64,000 nucleotides of DNA from Adiantum capillus-veneris (taxonomy: Eukaryota > Streptophyta > Polypodiopsida > Polypodiales > Pteridaceae). The DNA lies in contig CM043944.1 in NCBI GenBank assembly GCA_014529385.2, positions 178,593,740 through 178,657,739 of the forward strand, given 5' to 3'. Shown here in pieces: positions 1-11,780 of this stretch (position 1 is the stretch's first letter; each line of letters starts with the position of its first letter). The translations under genes and the position numbers were made by a program. The notes below the pieces were generated by a model, which did no database searches, had not been told where the DNA came from, and saw only the letters and a list, made by a program, of their open reading frames with translations.

Positions 1-436
1 GAGCTCGCACTTCGTCATCGAAATTGATTTTCACCGATTGAAGTTGACTTATGTTTGTGTTAAAGTCATTTAGGTGTTCTGCAACTGAACCATTCTCTAC
101 CATCTTTAGATTGAACAAGCGCTTCATAAGAAATACCCTATTGGATGCCGATGGTTTCTCGTAGAAGTCGTCAAGTGACTTCATCAAGTCCTCCGTGGTC
201 TTCATATCCGAAACATTGAAGGCCACCGTTGACACCAAGCTTAACCGGATTGTTCCCAGCGACTTTCGATCAAGGACAATCCATGCTTCATATGCCATCG
301 TTGCAGGTTTCTTTGTAAGACCGCCTAGTGGCAAATAGAGGTCCTTCTGGTAGAGATAGTCTTCAATCTGCATCTTCCAATGTTGGTAGTTTTTGCCGTT
401 GAACTTCTCAATCTTGAGCTTCCCTTCCTCTGCCAT
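1..436 (-). CDS. Copia-type Gag, N-terminal part (runs off window)
   Basis: An uninterrupted reading frame of about 145 codons starts at an ATG at 436 and leaves the window at base 1. It opens MAEEGKLKIEKFNGKNYQHW and continues with WKMQIEDYL, a Trp in EAWIVLDRKSL and a KPSASNRVFLMKRLFNLKM segment. This is the usual layout of the Gag N-terminal region (UBN2/DUF4219-like) of plant Ty1/Copia elements, the structural protein that packages element RNA. The start is supported by the primer-binding site and LTR lying just upstream in element orientation. No stop or frameshift is seen, so this copy may be young; pol lies outside the window. Confidence 0.85.
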   Translation of the reverse strand, partial: MAEEGKLKIEKFNGKNYQHWKMQIEDYLYQKDLYLPLGGLTKKPATMAYEAWIVLDRKSLGTIRLSLVSTVAFNVSDMKTTEDLMKSLDDFYEKPSASNRVFLMKRLFNLKMVENGSVAEHLNDFNTNISQLQSVKINFDDEVRA

Positions 437-495
437 AACTCCCACTCAATTCAAGGAATCCTTTCCTTGAGATAATTTAGCTACGAGCAAACCTT

Positions 496-507
496 GCTTT
501 GATACCA
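496..507 (-). other. Primer-binding site of Copia element (initiator Met tRNA type)
   Basis: On the minus strand it reads TGGTATCAAAGC, one mismatch from the canonical plant initiator-Met PBS TGGTATCAGAGC. It sits two bases inside the LTR edge at 510 and upstream of the Gag start, so its position fits a role in priming minus-strand cDNA synthesis. Confidence 0.75.
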
Positions 508-509
508 GT

Positions 510-1170
510 TGTTAGGAAATAAGACATAGCTAAATAGATATTTGAGTAGATTACTTAATGGAGAGATATAAACTTCACACACAAAAGATTATAGAGTAGA
601 GAGAGAGAGAGAGAGAGAGAGTACACACGATATACGTGGTTCACCCAATGTGGGCTACGTCCACGGGAAAGCAACCACTCAATGGCTTTAGTACTTCAAA
701 ACAAGAAGTAGTTTACAAAGGGATTATACCCTCAATGGAGCTCCTGCCTTGCTTCACTCTCACCACCTCACACTCACCTGGTTGCATCAGCTTCACACTA
801 TGAAATGTGTGTAGAAATGGCCTCCTTTTATAGGCCAAAAGAGCTACCCTCTCTTATGAGAGGCAGCCATGTGTAGCCGCCCTTGTGTAGATAAGTCCAA
901 ATCAGACCCTCCGATCCGCCCATGTGTGGCCGCCCTTGAGAAGACAAGTCCGCTTTTGAATTCGGCCACCGGCCACCGGCCATTGACAACCGGCCAACCG
1001 ACCGGTTTTTTTCCGATCACTTTTCGACCGCCGTCCGGCCATAATATTCGAGCGAGGAAAAAAAGTCTCCTAAAATTGCCCCTGATTTTTGGCCGCCGTG
1101 AAAATTTTGGTTTCCGACGAGCGATTTTCCTTCATGCACGATAGCTTCTCCTCATAATGGGGGCCTTACA
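510..1170 (-). mobile_element. 5' LTR of the minus-strand Copia element
   Basis: The 661-bp LTR has near-perfect terminal inverted repeats: TGTTAGG at 510 and CCTTACA ending at 1170. It contains a (GA)n tract at 598-621 and, near 639-659, a palindromic GTGGTTCACC..GGGCTACGTCCAC block of a kind common in plant LTRs. The small plus-strand reading frame at 869-1144 has no recognisable similarity and is probably fortuitous. The partner 3' LTR lies outside the window, so the target-site duplication cannot be checked. Confidence 0.7.
825..832 (-). promoter_or_regulatory. Probable TATA box of the Copia LTR
   Basis: The minus strand reads TATAAAAG inside GGCCTATAAAAGGAGGCC, about 340 bases from the start of the LTR in element orientation. 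That is a plausible U3/R position for the element promoter. The call rests only on motif and position. Confidence 0.5.
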
Positions 1171-1210
1171 AATGTGCGCTTTTACCAGAGAAAATTACAA
1201 GGGTAAATCA

Positions 1211-1290
1211 GGCTCCATACTTAACAAGCCAAATAGCTTCTTTGCATGCCTTACTCAATGCAACATACTCTGCCTTTGTGGTAGAAATGG
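1211..1290 (-). pseudogene. Remnant of a Copia RNase H C-terminal region
   Basis: The minus strand encodes STTKAEYVALSKACKEAIWL, the strongly conserved RNase H block of Copia Pol (S-x-T-E/K-AEY-x-A-x-S-x-A-x-K-E-A-x-W). Only about 27 residues are readable before the frame breaks. It directly abuts the younger Copia LTR ending at 1170 and may be part of the older element it inserted into. Confidence 0.7.
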
Positions 1291-1635
1291 ATGTATTTTA
1301 GTGTAGCATTAGAAGCAGAGTTACTAACAACTATGCAAAAGATATCCCAAGAGTGTGTGGATGAGGCCACTCCAAAAGACAAACTGCAACAATGGTACCT
1401 GTAATGGCTATGGAACCTTTGCAACACAAACTACCAAAAGAGAGCTGAAAAATGTAGCTGCTGAATTGTAGCTCGAATGAAGTTTTTGATGGCACGAATG
1501 GCTCCGAAAGGGGGGTAAAACAATAGCAAACCTATTGGAACCGCTCTCGAAATGCTGAATTTGCCGATGCCAAAGTTGAAACCCTGTTTGCTCTCTTGAA
1601 AGTGCGCGCGCGGAAGCAATTTTGGGAATGAACCA

Positions 1636-1647
1636 GCTCTGATACCA
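1636..1647 (-). other. Isolated initiator-Met primer-binding site
   Basis: The minus strand reads TGGTATCAGAGC, a perfect 12-base plant iMet PBS. It should mark the inner edge of a minus-strand LTR beginning at about 1650. The sequence on its internal side (1300-1635) shows no Gag, so it belongs to a broken element. Confidence 0.6.
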
Positions 1648-1649
1648 GA

Positions 1650-1924
1650 TGAAGGAGAGGAATCGGGAGCACAACGGAAGAGGAAGATGAATACGCAGAC
1701 ACACTCACACACACACCACCATAGCCACACACATAGGTTGGAGGGGGGGAGCTGACACACACTGTGTGCCCCCTTTCTTTCTTCTTTCTCTTATGCACTT
1801 AGGCACAATACACACTCTACTTTTTGTTAGTGTCTCACACAAGTGTATAGATGTACACTTAGGGTTAGTAGTAGTTAGCGATGGCCAATCAGCCACATGG
1901 CCATTAAACCTAACAAAATCCATC
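1650..1924 (-). mobile_element. Degraded LTR-like fragment
   Basis: This stretch lies between the perfect PBS (1636-1647) and the end of the LINE. It is rich in CA/GT runs (about 1685-1770) with a short G run, and its overlapping minus-strand reading frames are low-complexity. The inner edge, TG at 1650, is inferred from the PBS; no matching outer edge is visible, so the right limit is simply where LINE homology begins. Confidence 0.35.
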
Positions 1925-4260
1925 TAAAACCCTCCTCCAATTGATCAATGCGCTTGATGCACAATAAAACGTATCATGAGCCTACTCACACCTGTGCAGG
2001 TTGGCCACCTGGCCCTCCAAGTACAAAGCTGAGTTGTTTGCAAACTCAACATCCAGTATCTCATCACCCCAAATAGAAAGAAAGCACGAAGCCATGTAAA
2101 CCAACCTACTGTGAAACCAAGAATCTGCTCATCCATTATCTCATCACCCCAAATAGGAAGCACTAAGACATGTAAACCAACCTGCTATGAAACCATGAAT
2201 CTGCTCATCACCTCAACACAGGACAGATTGAGGAAGGCGGCTAGAGGGTAGCCCTATCTGATCGAGTGCGTGAGCATGAAATGATCACCTCTACCTGCTG
2301 CCAAAAGCACCCAACTGTGTGCATGTCTGTAGAGAGCTCACACACCTCTGATCCAAGCATCAAAGAAGCCCATCCTATGCAGATTACCCTCCAAGAAGTC
2401 CCAATCAACTCTGTCTTAAGCCTTCTCAAAATCGAGAAGAAGTATCACCAGCTTCTCACCTTTAAGGTGCGCGAGGAGAAATGCCTCCCAAAAAGTAAAG
2501 ATGTTGTCAAGGATACCGGTGCTCCTTGACAAAACTTGTCTGGATCCCATGTATAATGCTATATAGAAGTGGCTAAATCCTCAAGCTCATGGCTTTGGCT
2601 AGAACTTTGCAAGCTGAGTTGAGGATGGTGATGGGTAGCCACTGTTGAATCTCATCCAAGGAGCCTCCCTCCTTAGGAACGAGGTAGATCAAGCCCTCAC
2701 TCTCTCAGGCATCTCTCATGTGTGCAAGATGTACTAAAAAGTGCTACAAAGGTCTGTGCCCAGCAAGTACCAATACTCTAAGAAGAAACTGGAAGTCAAA
2801 CCATCCTCCTCGGGACAACTACCACGGGGAAGTGCTCTGAGGTCGCATGGAGTTCCTCCAATTGGAGAGGCAACTCAAGTCTCTCATGCATCTCCTCAGT
2901 CACAAGACAAGGCATCTTTGCCCAAACGTGCACTCTACATGCTTCTTGACGCTCTGGCTAAGGCTCTACTGATAGCAGGTCAGGGTAGAAGTCAATAGAA
3001 ACTGCACGCATATCCTTTGGATCTAAAGCAACTGACCGTCATCTCTCCTCAAGTAGCTGACATTGGTGTGCGCATGCCGTGGTCCCACTACCACAAAGAA
3101 TGACCTAGTCTTTCTGTCACCCACCGGGGTTCACTGAGATGCCTGTCAATGGAAAGCAAACTCATGATGCCTCTCCTCTATGTTGGGAAGCTCTTGGAGA
3201 GCCTGCTGCAACTACTCCTCCAACCAAGGACTGTTTGGGTGCTTCTCCTGCATCTTCTACAAGGAAGAAACACCCCAACATAGACGCTACTCCTCCTTCC
3301 TCGCTGGAGCTAGGTGGGCCATAGACTCCTAGAGAAAGAAGTGACTAAACTGAGAAAGTCCAGAGGCCAATCTATTAGCAAGAGAGTCCTACATGTCCAA
3401 GCCTTCTGTTCAAAGAGCCATCACGCGCTCTCGAAGCTCTGAGTCCAACAAGATCCTCTCAGGGATGCGTAGCATCATGCTCCCTCTTCTTTGTCTATCT
3501 GTCACCATGAGGATCATTAGTGCATGGTCCGAGAAGGATTTCCCAACCAAAATGCAAAGTGACCCACCCAAGTCACATATGAGGTCACTAGCATAGAAGT
3601 GCTCTATCTGAGATAGATTCACTCCTCCCACTCTGTGATCCAAACAAGAGAAGGCCAAGTTGTCTGGGGACCTCGTAAAACCAGAGTGCTGCACCAAACA
3701 TTTGAAACCCTCAAAGTCATACATAGATTCTCCCACACTGCCAACTCAGCTTCATGCATAGTAGCATGGCTACCGCCAATCCTGTCAGAGGGGTCCTCCA
3801 ACATGTTGAAGTCACCCCCAATGCACCATTGCTCTGCATGTGGCAGAGACTCTACAATGTGAGACCAAAACCATGCATGTGCACTTAACACATTGGGCAC
3901 ATAGACGTTCGAAAAGCTCAAGAGGCATCCCTAAACGTGCATTGTAATCAACTGAGCCCTGCCAAGTACAATAATACCTCTTCCCACAATGGCCTTCTGC
4001 CAAGAGTCTGCAATAGTTATACATACCCTTCCCTAGATACCACCAGGTCCATATGTAGCTGAACAAAATGTCTCAAATTGCCCACGCAAAAGGTGACCAC
4101 ATCGTCTCATGAGGCTCTCACAAAGATGATGATCTTGCAGCATAAGAATATCAATCTCTCCACCCACAAGGAATTGCTAAATCTTCTCATGCAATCGACC
4201 CTGATGGCACTAAACTTGGGGCCCACCTAATACCTTCACATTCCATGAGACAATCCTCAT
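1925..4260 (-). pseudogene. L1-type LINE ORF2 remnant (endonuclease and reverse transcriptase)
   Basis: ORF2 begins at an ATG at 4260 with MRIVSWNVK, the signature start of an APE-type endonuclease. It continues with ILMLQ, VYVPN, GGDFNMLEDP (catalytic GDFN, about 3770-3800) and a SDH motif near 3540. The RT domain follows at about 2720-1925: IYLVPKEGG, WLPITILNSACKVLAKA, LLDFEKA.D, RQGYPLA, and the downstream LYLEGQVANLHR and FYCASSALINW blocks. Stops and frameshifts break it throughout, so it is dead. The YADD/FADD active site is obscured by a tandem duplication at 2057-2210. In life the protein would nick target DNA and prime reverse transcription from it. Confidence 0.8.
2057..2210. repeat. 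80-bp tandem duplication inside the LINE RT
   Basis: Two diverged copies with an 80-base offset start at 2057 and 2137; both contain TATCTCATCACCCCAAATAG. The duplication lies where the RT active site should be and shifts the frame. Confidence 0.75.
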
Positions 4261-4503
4261 GGGGAACATGAGAGAACTAATGTTGCAACAACAACTAACA
4301 GCATTATCTTCGAGGCTGGCTTGGATGGGGAGTAATCCGCATCCGAGCACCCTGAAGATAGGTGTGACTGCAAAGACTGTCTAGCTCAGGCCCAAGAAGA
4401 GCGTGCCATGTGTAGGGCAACCTCCTCTATCGAAGGGTCCTCATATATGTATACATAGCACGGTGGGCTCTGCATATCATCTAATAAGTGTACCACTATG
4501 TGT

Positions 4504-5089
4504 CTACATCCTGGTGAGTCTGGAGGTGTCATTAATAAATTGACCAGCGGCCACAAAGTCTATACCAGGTCTGTAACCCCTAGGTCTCCCATGTGCTGAG
4601 AGAATGCGAGGTCCTATACTTGCAACCACTCCATCATTGAGTCCAGAATCACACCGATCCCTGCCACATAAGGGAAAGGAGAATCCAACCGCTGATTCCA
4701 GGTCCTCTATCCCTCTAGCTACAAGGAACAATACATGAACTCTGAAACAAGCTACCTCAAAGTCTGGTGAAGGGTCTCTAAGAAACCACGTGAAGTCGTA
4801 GGCAAAAAATATCCCACCTGCGACAAATGTCAAAACTCGTCAGTCGACAAGGAACTATTGCAAAGGGAGATGTTTGCACCAAAAGGGGGGTACGCAAGAA
4901 GTGTTGTCCCTCCCTCACCAAAATGAATCCTGGAAAAAGTGCTACCAAGAGATCTCCTAGCAGCAGAGGAAGGTCCTACCCTATGGGTCGGCTGGCAGGG
5001 TAGGAACGGGAGGAGAAGTGGAAGGAGGGGTGGAGATGGAGGAGTGGGGGGTGTTTTCAAGGAATGGCAAAAGAAGAGGGGCAAGGCGG
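4504..5089 (-). pseudogene. Probable LINE ORF1-like remnant
   Basis: About 250 bases upstream of ORF2 the minus strand holds a 109-codon frame (4833-4504). A second frame upstream (about 5084-4830) contains HFGEGGTTLLAYPPFGANIS; the two appear to belong together across a frameshift. Upstream of that the strand is Pro/Ser/Thr-rich. A nucleic-acid-binding ORF1 would be expected here in an L1-type LINE, but I recognise no domain, so the assignment rests on position and orientation. The gene is interrupted on its 5' side by element A at 5090. Confidence 0.4.
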
Positions 5090-7204
5090 TGTCGGGGGAT
5101 AAGTGTTTGAAACTTGAGCCAAGTCAGCACCGGGCTGTTGGCTGTGGAAAAACTAAGAGCGAAAAATTGTCGCACCGCACAATACAACATCCATTAATTA
5201 CTCGGTAATACTATCAACTAACAAAACGTGTTTGAAAATTGGTAACGCCGACAAAACTGATACGAAATCGAGAAGTGTCGTTAGCGACAGCATTAAATAA
5301 TTCTAATGACAATTAAGGAGCTTAAACTCCCATTACAGATCACTCTGGGCCGTTAATGGCTCAGCAATCCATCAAAAAGAAATAATTGGACTAATTTGGC
5401 TGCTGACAAGGAAAATCCTATTGTGTCGATTCTATCTGTTGGATTTGTCTTCAATCAATGTCGATGCCGAAAGTATTTCTTCTCCTATGTCTGCTTACAA
5501 GCCCTTGATGATATCTCCTTGCCTAAGCCAATGAGGAATAGTCTCCTTGGTTGCCTTGGTTGCAAAGCCCTTGCTGCTTATTGCCGAGAGAGGGAGAGAG
5601 AGCTTTAGCTATCCTTCCCTTCGTTGATGGCCTCCTTGAACTCCCTCGCCTTCTGCACCTTCTTCTTCTCTTGCTCATTTTCTTGCTTTGAAATCCCCTT
5701 TTGTTTCCTTTCCAATCACTATCCAAGCTCGAGAGCAAGAGCAACGTCCCTACTCAAGCTTCCTTGCTTGCCTTCTCCCTCCTTGCCTTGGTTGCAAAGC
5801 CCTTGAGCTCTTCCCCCTTCTTTTTCGTTTGCTTCCCTCGAGAACGAGAGTGAGAGAGAGAGGGAGAACTCCCTTTGCTTATGTGTTGAGGACGAGCCGA
5901 AGCCCTTGCTTGTGTTGGAGATTGGAGATCAAGAGCTCCAGAGAGCTCGCCTTCTTCTTCTTCTGCTCGTTTTCTTCTCCACACACTTCTCATGCAAAAA
6001 TAATACCCTATTAATAGCCCTCTCCCTCCCTTAGCAATGACCGCGCTGTCGTTGCTAGCGAGGCATAAAAAACCCCCCTACTGACGTGGCAGCCCGGATC
6101 CCGCCTACGTCAAATCCGTTGCAGATTGGACCGAATTTCTGCACACCGAGCTCCTAAGCATTTTTCCTCACTATAGCGAGCTTGTACGAGCCTTCTGCAA
6201 CTCAACGCGAGCCTCCCTTCACCTCCCTGCACTACTGCCCATCACCAGAGGCCATGGCCTCCTTTCTTTCTTTTGTTTCCCACCTTCTTTATTTTGGGTG
6301 GCCATTAAATTGGCTTTGGGCGGCCGGGCTTTGTTAGTGGGCGGCCTCTAGCCCTTGGGCGGCCTTTGCTTGGTTGTCTTTGGACGCCATTGAAGGGCAT
6401 CACATTTGGCATACCTGCCAGCCAAAACATTGTCAAGCATAACTCCTTTCAGCAGTCCTTGACTAACAATATCTTCATGAATTTCGATGCCCGCATCATT
6501 TTGCATGGTGATGCTTGCCTTCAAGATATAAGCGTACGTGATTGCATTTGTCCAGCTTCATGGCCCTGCCTCTGTTGGAGTTATCCCGCAATGATTGCAT
6601 TCTATGAGATCACTTGAAGCTCTTCAAGCAATTTTTGTACTTAATGAGACGTACACCACATTTGACGTACATGTAGCTGCTATCAATGCACTGTAGGAGA
6701 TAATATTTTAGACAAGATTCTCCTCGAGCACTTACTTTGCTGCACTCCAGAATCCGAGCGAGAGCCAAAATCTTCCAGATGGCACTCCGTACGAGCCAAC
6801 GTGCTCCACAAAGTGAGCTCTTCAGGCTCGTGCATTCATTTCAATTCTGTCACTTCAGCTATGATTGCCCAATCCGGTACGGATCTACAATTGACTTAAA
6901 CTTTAAACTGCCATAACTTCTTATCCGTAGCTCTGATTGACGAGCCGTAAAGACAAGCCGGTAGAACACATCAAGCACTGCAGTTCTAGGTCACAATATC
7001 CCATCCGTGCCCACTTCAAGCATAACACTTTTTAGCATTATTAAGGCATCTGTAGGCCTTTTAAACCGCATTTGACATACATTCAACATTGAACTTGTCC
7101 TGTTTCCAGGCCTTAACTACTGTTCATTAATCATGTAAGCTTCAAACAACTTGATGTGCATTTTTCTAGCATCTTTCTTAGCATGGGAGCGGAGATGCCC
7201 GACA
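5090..7204 (-). mobile_element. 3' LTR of element A
   Basis: This 2115-bp LTR is clearly homologous end to end to 22412-24617, with many substitutions and indels. It lacks about 90 bases present in the right copy near 24115-24205. Plus-strand frames of 60-122 codons recur in both LTR copies simply because the LTRs are duplicates; I give them no coding meaning. The part from about 6385 to 6720 carries a PPR-like fragment on the minus strand (separate entry). Confidence 0.8.
6385..6720 (-). pseudogene. PPR gene fragment captured in the element A LTR (left copy)
   Basis: Across its frames the minus strand gives pieces diagnostic of plant PPR proteins: SSYMYVKCGV (compare xxDMYxKCGxx), then a VISxNAxIAG-like piece, YAYILKA, IEIHEDIVSQGLLKGVML and RYAKCDALQ. 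These follow the order of two successive 35-residue repeats of the PLS type found in organellar RNA-editing factors. Several frameshifts and stops make it non-functional. The same fragment occurs in the other LTR, so it was copied with the element rather than being host sequence the element landed in. Confidence 0.7.
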
Positions 7205-7251
7205 TCCACCCACTCTGAACCTGCATAGCCTCCGGTCTGTGCCAACCGTAC

Positions 7252-9280
7252 TTATAAAGCATCATCAAGAGCATCATCAGACTCATCGTGTGATGCATAC
7301 ATAACATTGTCTTCAGGAGGTTGATCTGTGTTGAGGTCTCCAATATTAATCTCACCATCTCGTTGCTTAAACAACTTAACTCTTTTCCCTACAATAGGCA
7401 CCTTGAGCTCAGTGCCATCAAGCTTGCATAACTTGTAGATCGCATTATCATAAACATGAAGTACAACATATGGTCCAAACCATCGTTTAACCATCTTCCG
7501 CATAGTAGTGTACTGGTTCTCCAGGCTACTGTCATATACAAGGACCCAATCTCCATATTTAATAGCAAGAGGTCGTAGTCTGTGCTTACCATCAAACGTT
7601 GCTTTGTTCTTCAACCTTGCTTCCTTAAGCATTACTTTAGCCTATTCAATATCTTCCTGACACCTCTCAAGATGGCAAATGTGCAATGCAAGCAAATATT
7701 TTGTAGACATACCTTCTTCCCATGGCATTACAGTCCAAGAGATAACCGCTTCCTCTGTAGGCATAATGGGTTTTTGCCCGTACATTAGCTCAAATGGCAT
7801 AAAACCTGTAACAGAACTATGTGTAGTTTGATCAGCCCATAAAGCAAATGGTAAGAGTTTAGGCCAATCACCAATATGTCCCTGGCATGCCTTTGCTAAA
7901 TCTTTAACAATAGGTGGATGCCCTCTTTCACTTTTTCCATTACCCTCTAGATTGTATGCTGTAGTGAGAGCCAATTTAATGCCCAAGCGAGCAAAGAAAT
8001 CCCGATCTTCATCTGCATCAAGCTCTCCTCTATCAGCAGTAATTCTACCAACACATCCATACCTGGAAATAACATCCTCAAGCAAGAACTTGCATACGGA
8101 ACTGGTAGCCTTGGTACGCAAGGCTCTGCCTTCCACCTGATTAGTAAGATCCTCTCTGGCAAGAACAATATACCGCATCTGCCAGACACCTAATGGCATG
8201 GTAATCAGGTCCACCACCCACTTGTAGTGCATAGCCAGCGGATAGGTGGGATGCATTACATCTCGATGCCGTACATTAGAATACTGTTGGCATATTAGGC
8301 ATGTCTCTACAAACTGAGCTACATCTTTATACATACCTTTCCACCAGTAACGATCCTTAATCTTGACAAAAGTTTCCCAAACCCCTCTGTGTCCAGCCCA
8401 TAAACTTTCATAAAACTCTTTGATAACCTGCTGTTGAGTCGCTTTATCACAAACCACGCGCTGCGGTACTCCTTTAGAGCGTTTTGGCTGCTTCCATAAA
8501 TGCCCATCCTTCAGAAAATAGCCGTAAGCTTTCTTCCTGATCTTTTTGTACTCTTGATCCGTCCACTCTTCATGCTTAGTAAGAGTGCTAAGGTAGCGAC
8601 CAATCAAAAGCCATTCTCCTTCATAGAACTCTTCAGAAAATACCTCAAAAGCATGAGCAATATTTCCACAATTTGCATGCAGATAAGAAGACGAATAGAA
8701 CTTCAAGCCAACATCCTCACTTGTGGTCAGCATATCTTCTTCATCTTCAAATCTAGCTCTTGATAACATATCTGAAACAGGATTATCTCTACCTGCAATA
8801 TGACAAAATTCAGGATTAAGAGACTTAATATAGACTATCCATAGTAGCACAGCAATATCCGGAGTAGAGCAATTTGCAATCATCCCTATCAGTGGCAAGC
8901 AATTTGTCTCTACCACGACTGAAGCTCCAATAAAATATTCTTTATCAGACCTTAGAGCAGTAGCAACGCCCCAAAGTTCTCTTTTAACCTGTGGGTAGCC
9001 CCTTTGGCGAGCATTGAGCACTTTTGCTACAAATCAAACCGCATACCTATTACCTTCTTCATCATCTTGACCTATAGCCCATCCAATACCTGTCGGGCTA
9101 GTGTCAACTGTTAAAATTACTGGCCTTCCGTATTTGTAGTCGACATTCCTCAAGGTCGGAGCCTCAAGAAGCATCTTCTTTAATTTTCTGATAGCTTGTA
9201 TATGAACTTCTTCCCAAACAAATATTTTACCTTTTCTCAGCAGTTGATAAAGCACTTTTGCAACATGAGCAAAATGTGAC
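7252..9280 (-). pseudogene. Element A Pol: RNase H, integrase and C-terminal domain
   Basis: One frame runs from the element I junction at 9280 to 7252 and is broken by only two stops, TGA at 9036-9034 and TAG at 7644-7642. Order: RNase H (VILTVDTSPTGIGWAIGQ, then YPQVKRELWG and the C-terminal HIAGRDNPVSDMLSR); integrase zinc finger (GHRGVW...YWWKGMYKDV...CLICQQ) in which the expected first His is Tyr; catalytic core with D in KWVVDLITMP, D in TADRGE and E in GKSERGH; and the SH3-like tail GDWVLVYDSSL...KRWFGPYVV. The 459-codon middle part is fully open. The family's usual residues suggest both stops arose by C-to-T change. Confidence 0.85.
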
Positions 9281-11016
9281 TGTGAGGGCCATACCTAGAC
9301 TTGACCCTACTCACCTCCCTTAGTCCTCCAGATCGTTCCAGGGAATGATGTAGATCTATCTGCAGGTATCCCTCCCACTTGGGACCGACACTCAGACAGG
9401 ACTCCGGTCTATCTCGAACGCCAACCCAATGTAAGGGCCATACACAGACTCGACCCTACTCCTCCAGACCATTCCAGGGAATGGCGTAGATCTATTTGCA
9501 AGTATCCCTCCCACTTGGGATCGACACTCAGATAGGACTCCGGCCTATCTCGATTGCCAACCCAAGGGGGTATATCCCTTCATTCAATGATTCTATCCGT
9601 TTCTCATAATCAATCTGTGCTTGACAGCTTTCCGCACCCAAAATCGTGGTCCTTAGTCTTGATTCTCTTGATCTTTAACTTGAGGATCTGCTCTTGCTTT
9701 CTTGTGCTCCCTTGGTTCATGGTGATAACCCCTTTTTCCTGACAAGCAGGCATGGCAGTTATCACTTTCCCCTAAGCAGAGGGATCTTGCAATCCTACAT
9801 GGTCTCGCTCGTCCTTGATTACCCATTTTTATCCCACGTAGTCCTAGCGTTTAACATAAAAGTTTTAAGTCAACATCCGGCCATCTGACCCTCCGGATCC
9901 GCCCACCCACCGAACCATTTCATGAAAATCCCTTCCCGAGGTAGTACTTAACTACTACGAAATCAGGAAGACAACAGTCTATCAGACATCATCAAACAAC
10001 AAGCAGCATGCAATCTGTTGCATACCCTCGTTCAAGGAAATTCATCTGGTTGTTCCCACCATATCTTTATTTAAAAACTTTTAATTAATTTTCTTTTCTT
10101 TATTTGCTATAACTAGCTTGTAACTAGTTTTATTACTAATCATGCAACACATTTAGTTTCAACCAATTCATCTAGCCTCCCCATTCAGGCCAAGATAATC
10201 GGTTACAGCCATCAAAATGGCAACACCTTCATAATATTCCCAGAATTAAGTGTTTGGGAGAGGCTCATCAAGTAATTTAATCATTCCTTCCTAAGCATTT
10301 TATTTCGAGAGGTATAGCACCATCTGGTGACAGATGCATAGGATAACCCCTATATTCCTAGCCTTTCCAGTTCCTTTTTAAGCAACCAAGTCGAACAAAT
10401 TTCCTTAATTAAATTCACATCATCCTCCCTGAGTATAACCTTCTCATCCAACCATTGGCATTAGGCCATACGGGATTATGGCCGATTTCCAATAAGATAC
10501 CACGGGTACTTCACCCGGCCGAGAAAAAATAAAACAAACCCATTCATCCCTTATCCTTCGGGCATGAATGATCTAGGTATAACAAGGTGTGTGTAATTCT
10601 CTTCTCAATTCCTATTGGACCCCAATTTCTCTTCTCAATTCCTATTGGACCCCAAATTCTCCTATCAATTCCTATTGGACCCCAAATTCTCTTCTCAAAT
10701 GCTATTGGACCCCAATTTTCTTCTTAGTTCTTATCTCTTAACTTTACCTTTCAATTAAGTTAGTCCCTTTTTCTCCTAGTTCTCGATCTAGATCAGTTCC
10801 CACACGGATTTTCACGAAGAAGTATAAAAATAATCTTAACCTTAAAGGAAAAATAAAGGGATGACGTAATTTCTTATGTGAAATATCCGTGTCTTTTTAT
10901 TCTGGAGTGAAGTCTCGTTGTCCGTATAAATTCTTTGTCGGTCTTGCTTTTTCCTAAATTATTTTGTAGGCTGAAAAGATTCTAAATGGTTCTAGGGTTT
11001 AGGGAGGGACCTTACA
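9281..11016 (-). mobile_element. 3' LTR of element I (short form)
   Basis: This 1736-bp copy aligns to both ends of the 3953-bp right LTR but lacks the roughly 2180 bases corresponding to 15923-18102. That missing block contains the 159-bp satellite and the TATA region. The first 149 bases (9281-9429) are tandemly duplicated at 9430-9566, and the second copy again begins TGTAAGGGCC. A purine-rich tract, GTTGGGGAGTT on the minus strand, abuts the LTR at 11017 and fits a polypurine tract. Confidence 0.8.
10603..10722 (-). repeat. Four 30-bp CCAAT-containing repeats (left LTR)
   Basis: Four tandem 30-base units start at 10603, 10633, 10663 and 10693. On the minus strand each contains GTCCAATAG, that is, a CCAAT box. 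This is the counterpart of the promoter repeat in the right LTR (18121-18270), but here the neighbouring TATA region is deleted. Confidence 0.75.
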
Positions 11017-11780
11017 AACTCCCCAACAAAAAGAAAGAGCTGTCCTCAGCTCGGGATAGGCTTTAGAGAGTAGACTGACTCCATCTTTGGTCAACTTATG
11101 ATTGAGGATGGTCAGTAACTTTAGGGTATTTAGATTAAAGGACAGCTGGTATGGACCTTGAATAATACACTTCTCTTCCATTTTTAGCGCTGACTCAAAA
11201 GTCTTAATCATAAACAAGTTTTAATGACTCGGGTTACTTTAATTACTGAATGTGATCTTACTCAACTATGTACTTTTCCTTTGGTGTGACCGGATTGTCT
11301 TTCTCTTGTGATGTCTGAAGATCATTTCTTCACTTTACTCTCTATATGCTTTGTAAAAATCTTACCATTCTTACCTAAACTTTAACTTTTTCAGTTTTGA
11401 GCGTTGACTCACTTCTCTATTGATATCATCCAACTTATACCATGTTCTTGAGAGTTAAGGATTTCATACTAATCTTTTAATTAAATCTTGCAATTTCTCC
11501 TCCCTTGTGTATCCAATTTATTTCCTCTATCTTTATGTGTCTTATGTCTATAGCTTATTGTCTCATCTTTCACTTGGTAATCAGATATTTCACGTATCAT
11601 GACAACTAGACTTGTAAAACACCATAGACGATTTGAATCTCAAAAGACTTGACTGACTAGAGATGCTTGAATTCCATAAATATGATGATTGATTACATCC
11701 GCATAAAATTTTCATCAAAAGTGCCATCGATATCTTGAAGAATAATTATAAGTTGTTCTGAAGAACCAACCAAAATATGA
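11017..11780 (-). other. Element I, region between integrase and 3' LTR
   Basis: Degenerate AT-rich sequence. A minus-strand frame at 11217-10999, running into the LTR, contains KMEEKCIIQGPYQ and YPELRTALSF and could be the eroded C-terminal tail of Pol; I cannot confirm a chromodomain. Nothing else is recognisable. Confidence 0.35.

Noticed and set aside
1408-1798. Three overlapping minus-strand frames of 88-109 codons
   Set aside because: They overlap each other in different frames across GT/CA-rich sequence and the PBS; no similarity to Gag.
5396-6014. Plus-strand frames of 60-108 codons conserved at 22720-23338
   Set aside because: Conservation is explained by the two LTR copies of element A; the frames differ in length and have no recognisable similarity.
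8500-8763. Plus-strand frames of 60-90 codons opposite element pol genes (for example here, 39000 and 41800)
   Set aside because: They are shadows of the minus-strand coding sequence.
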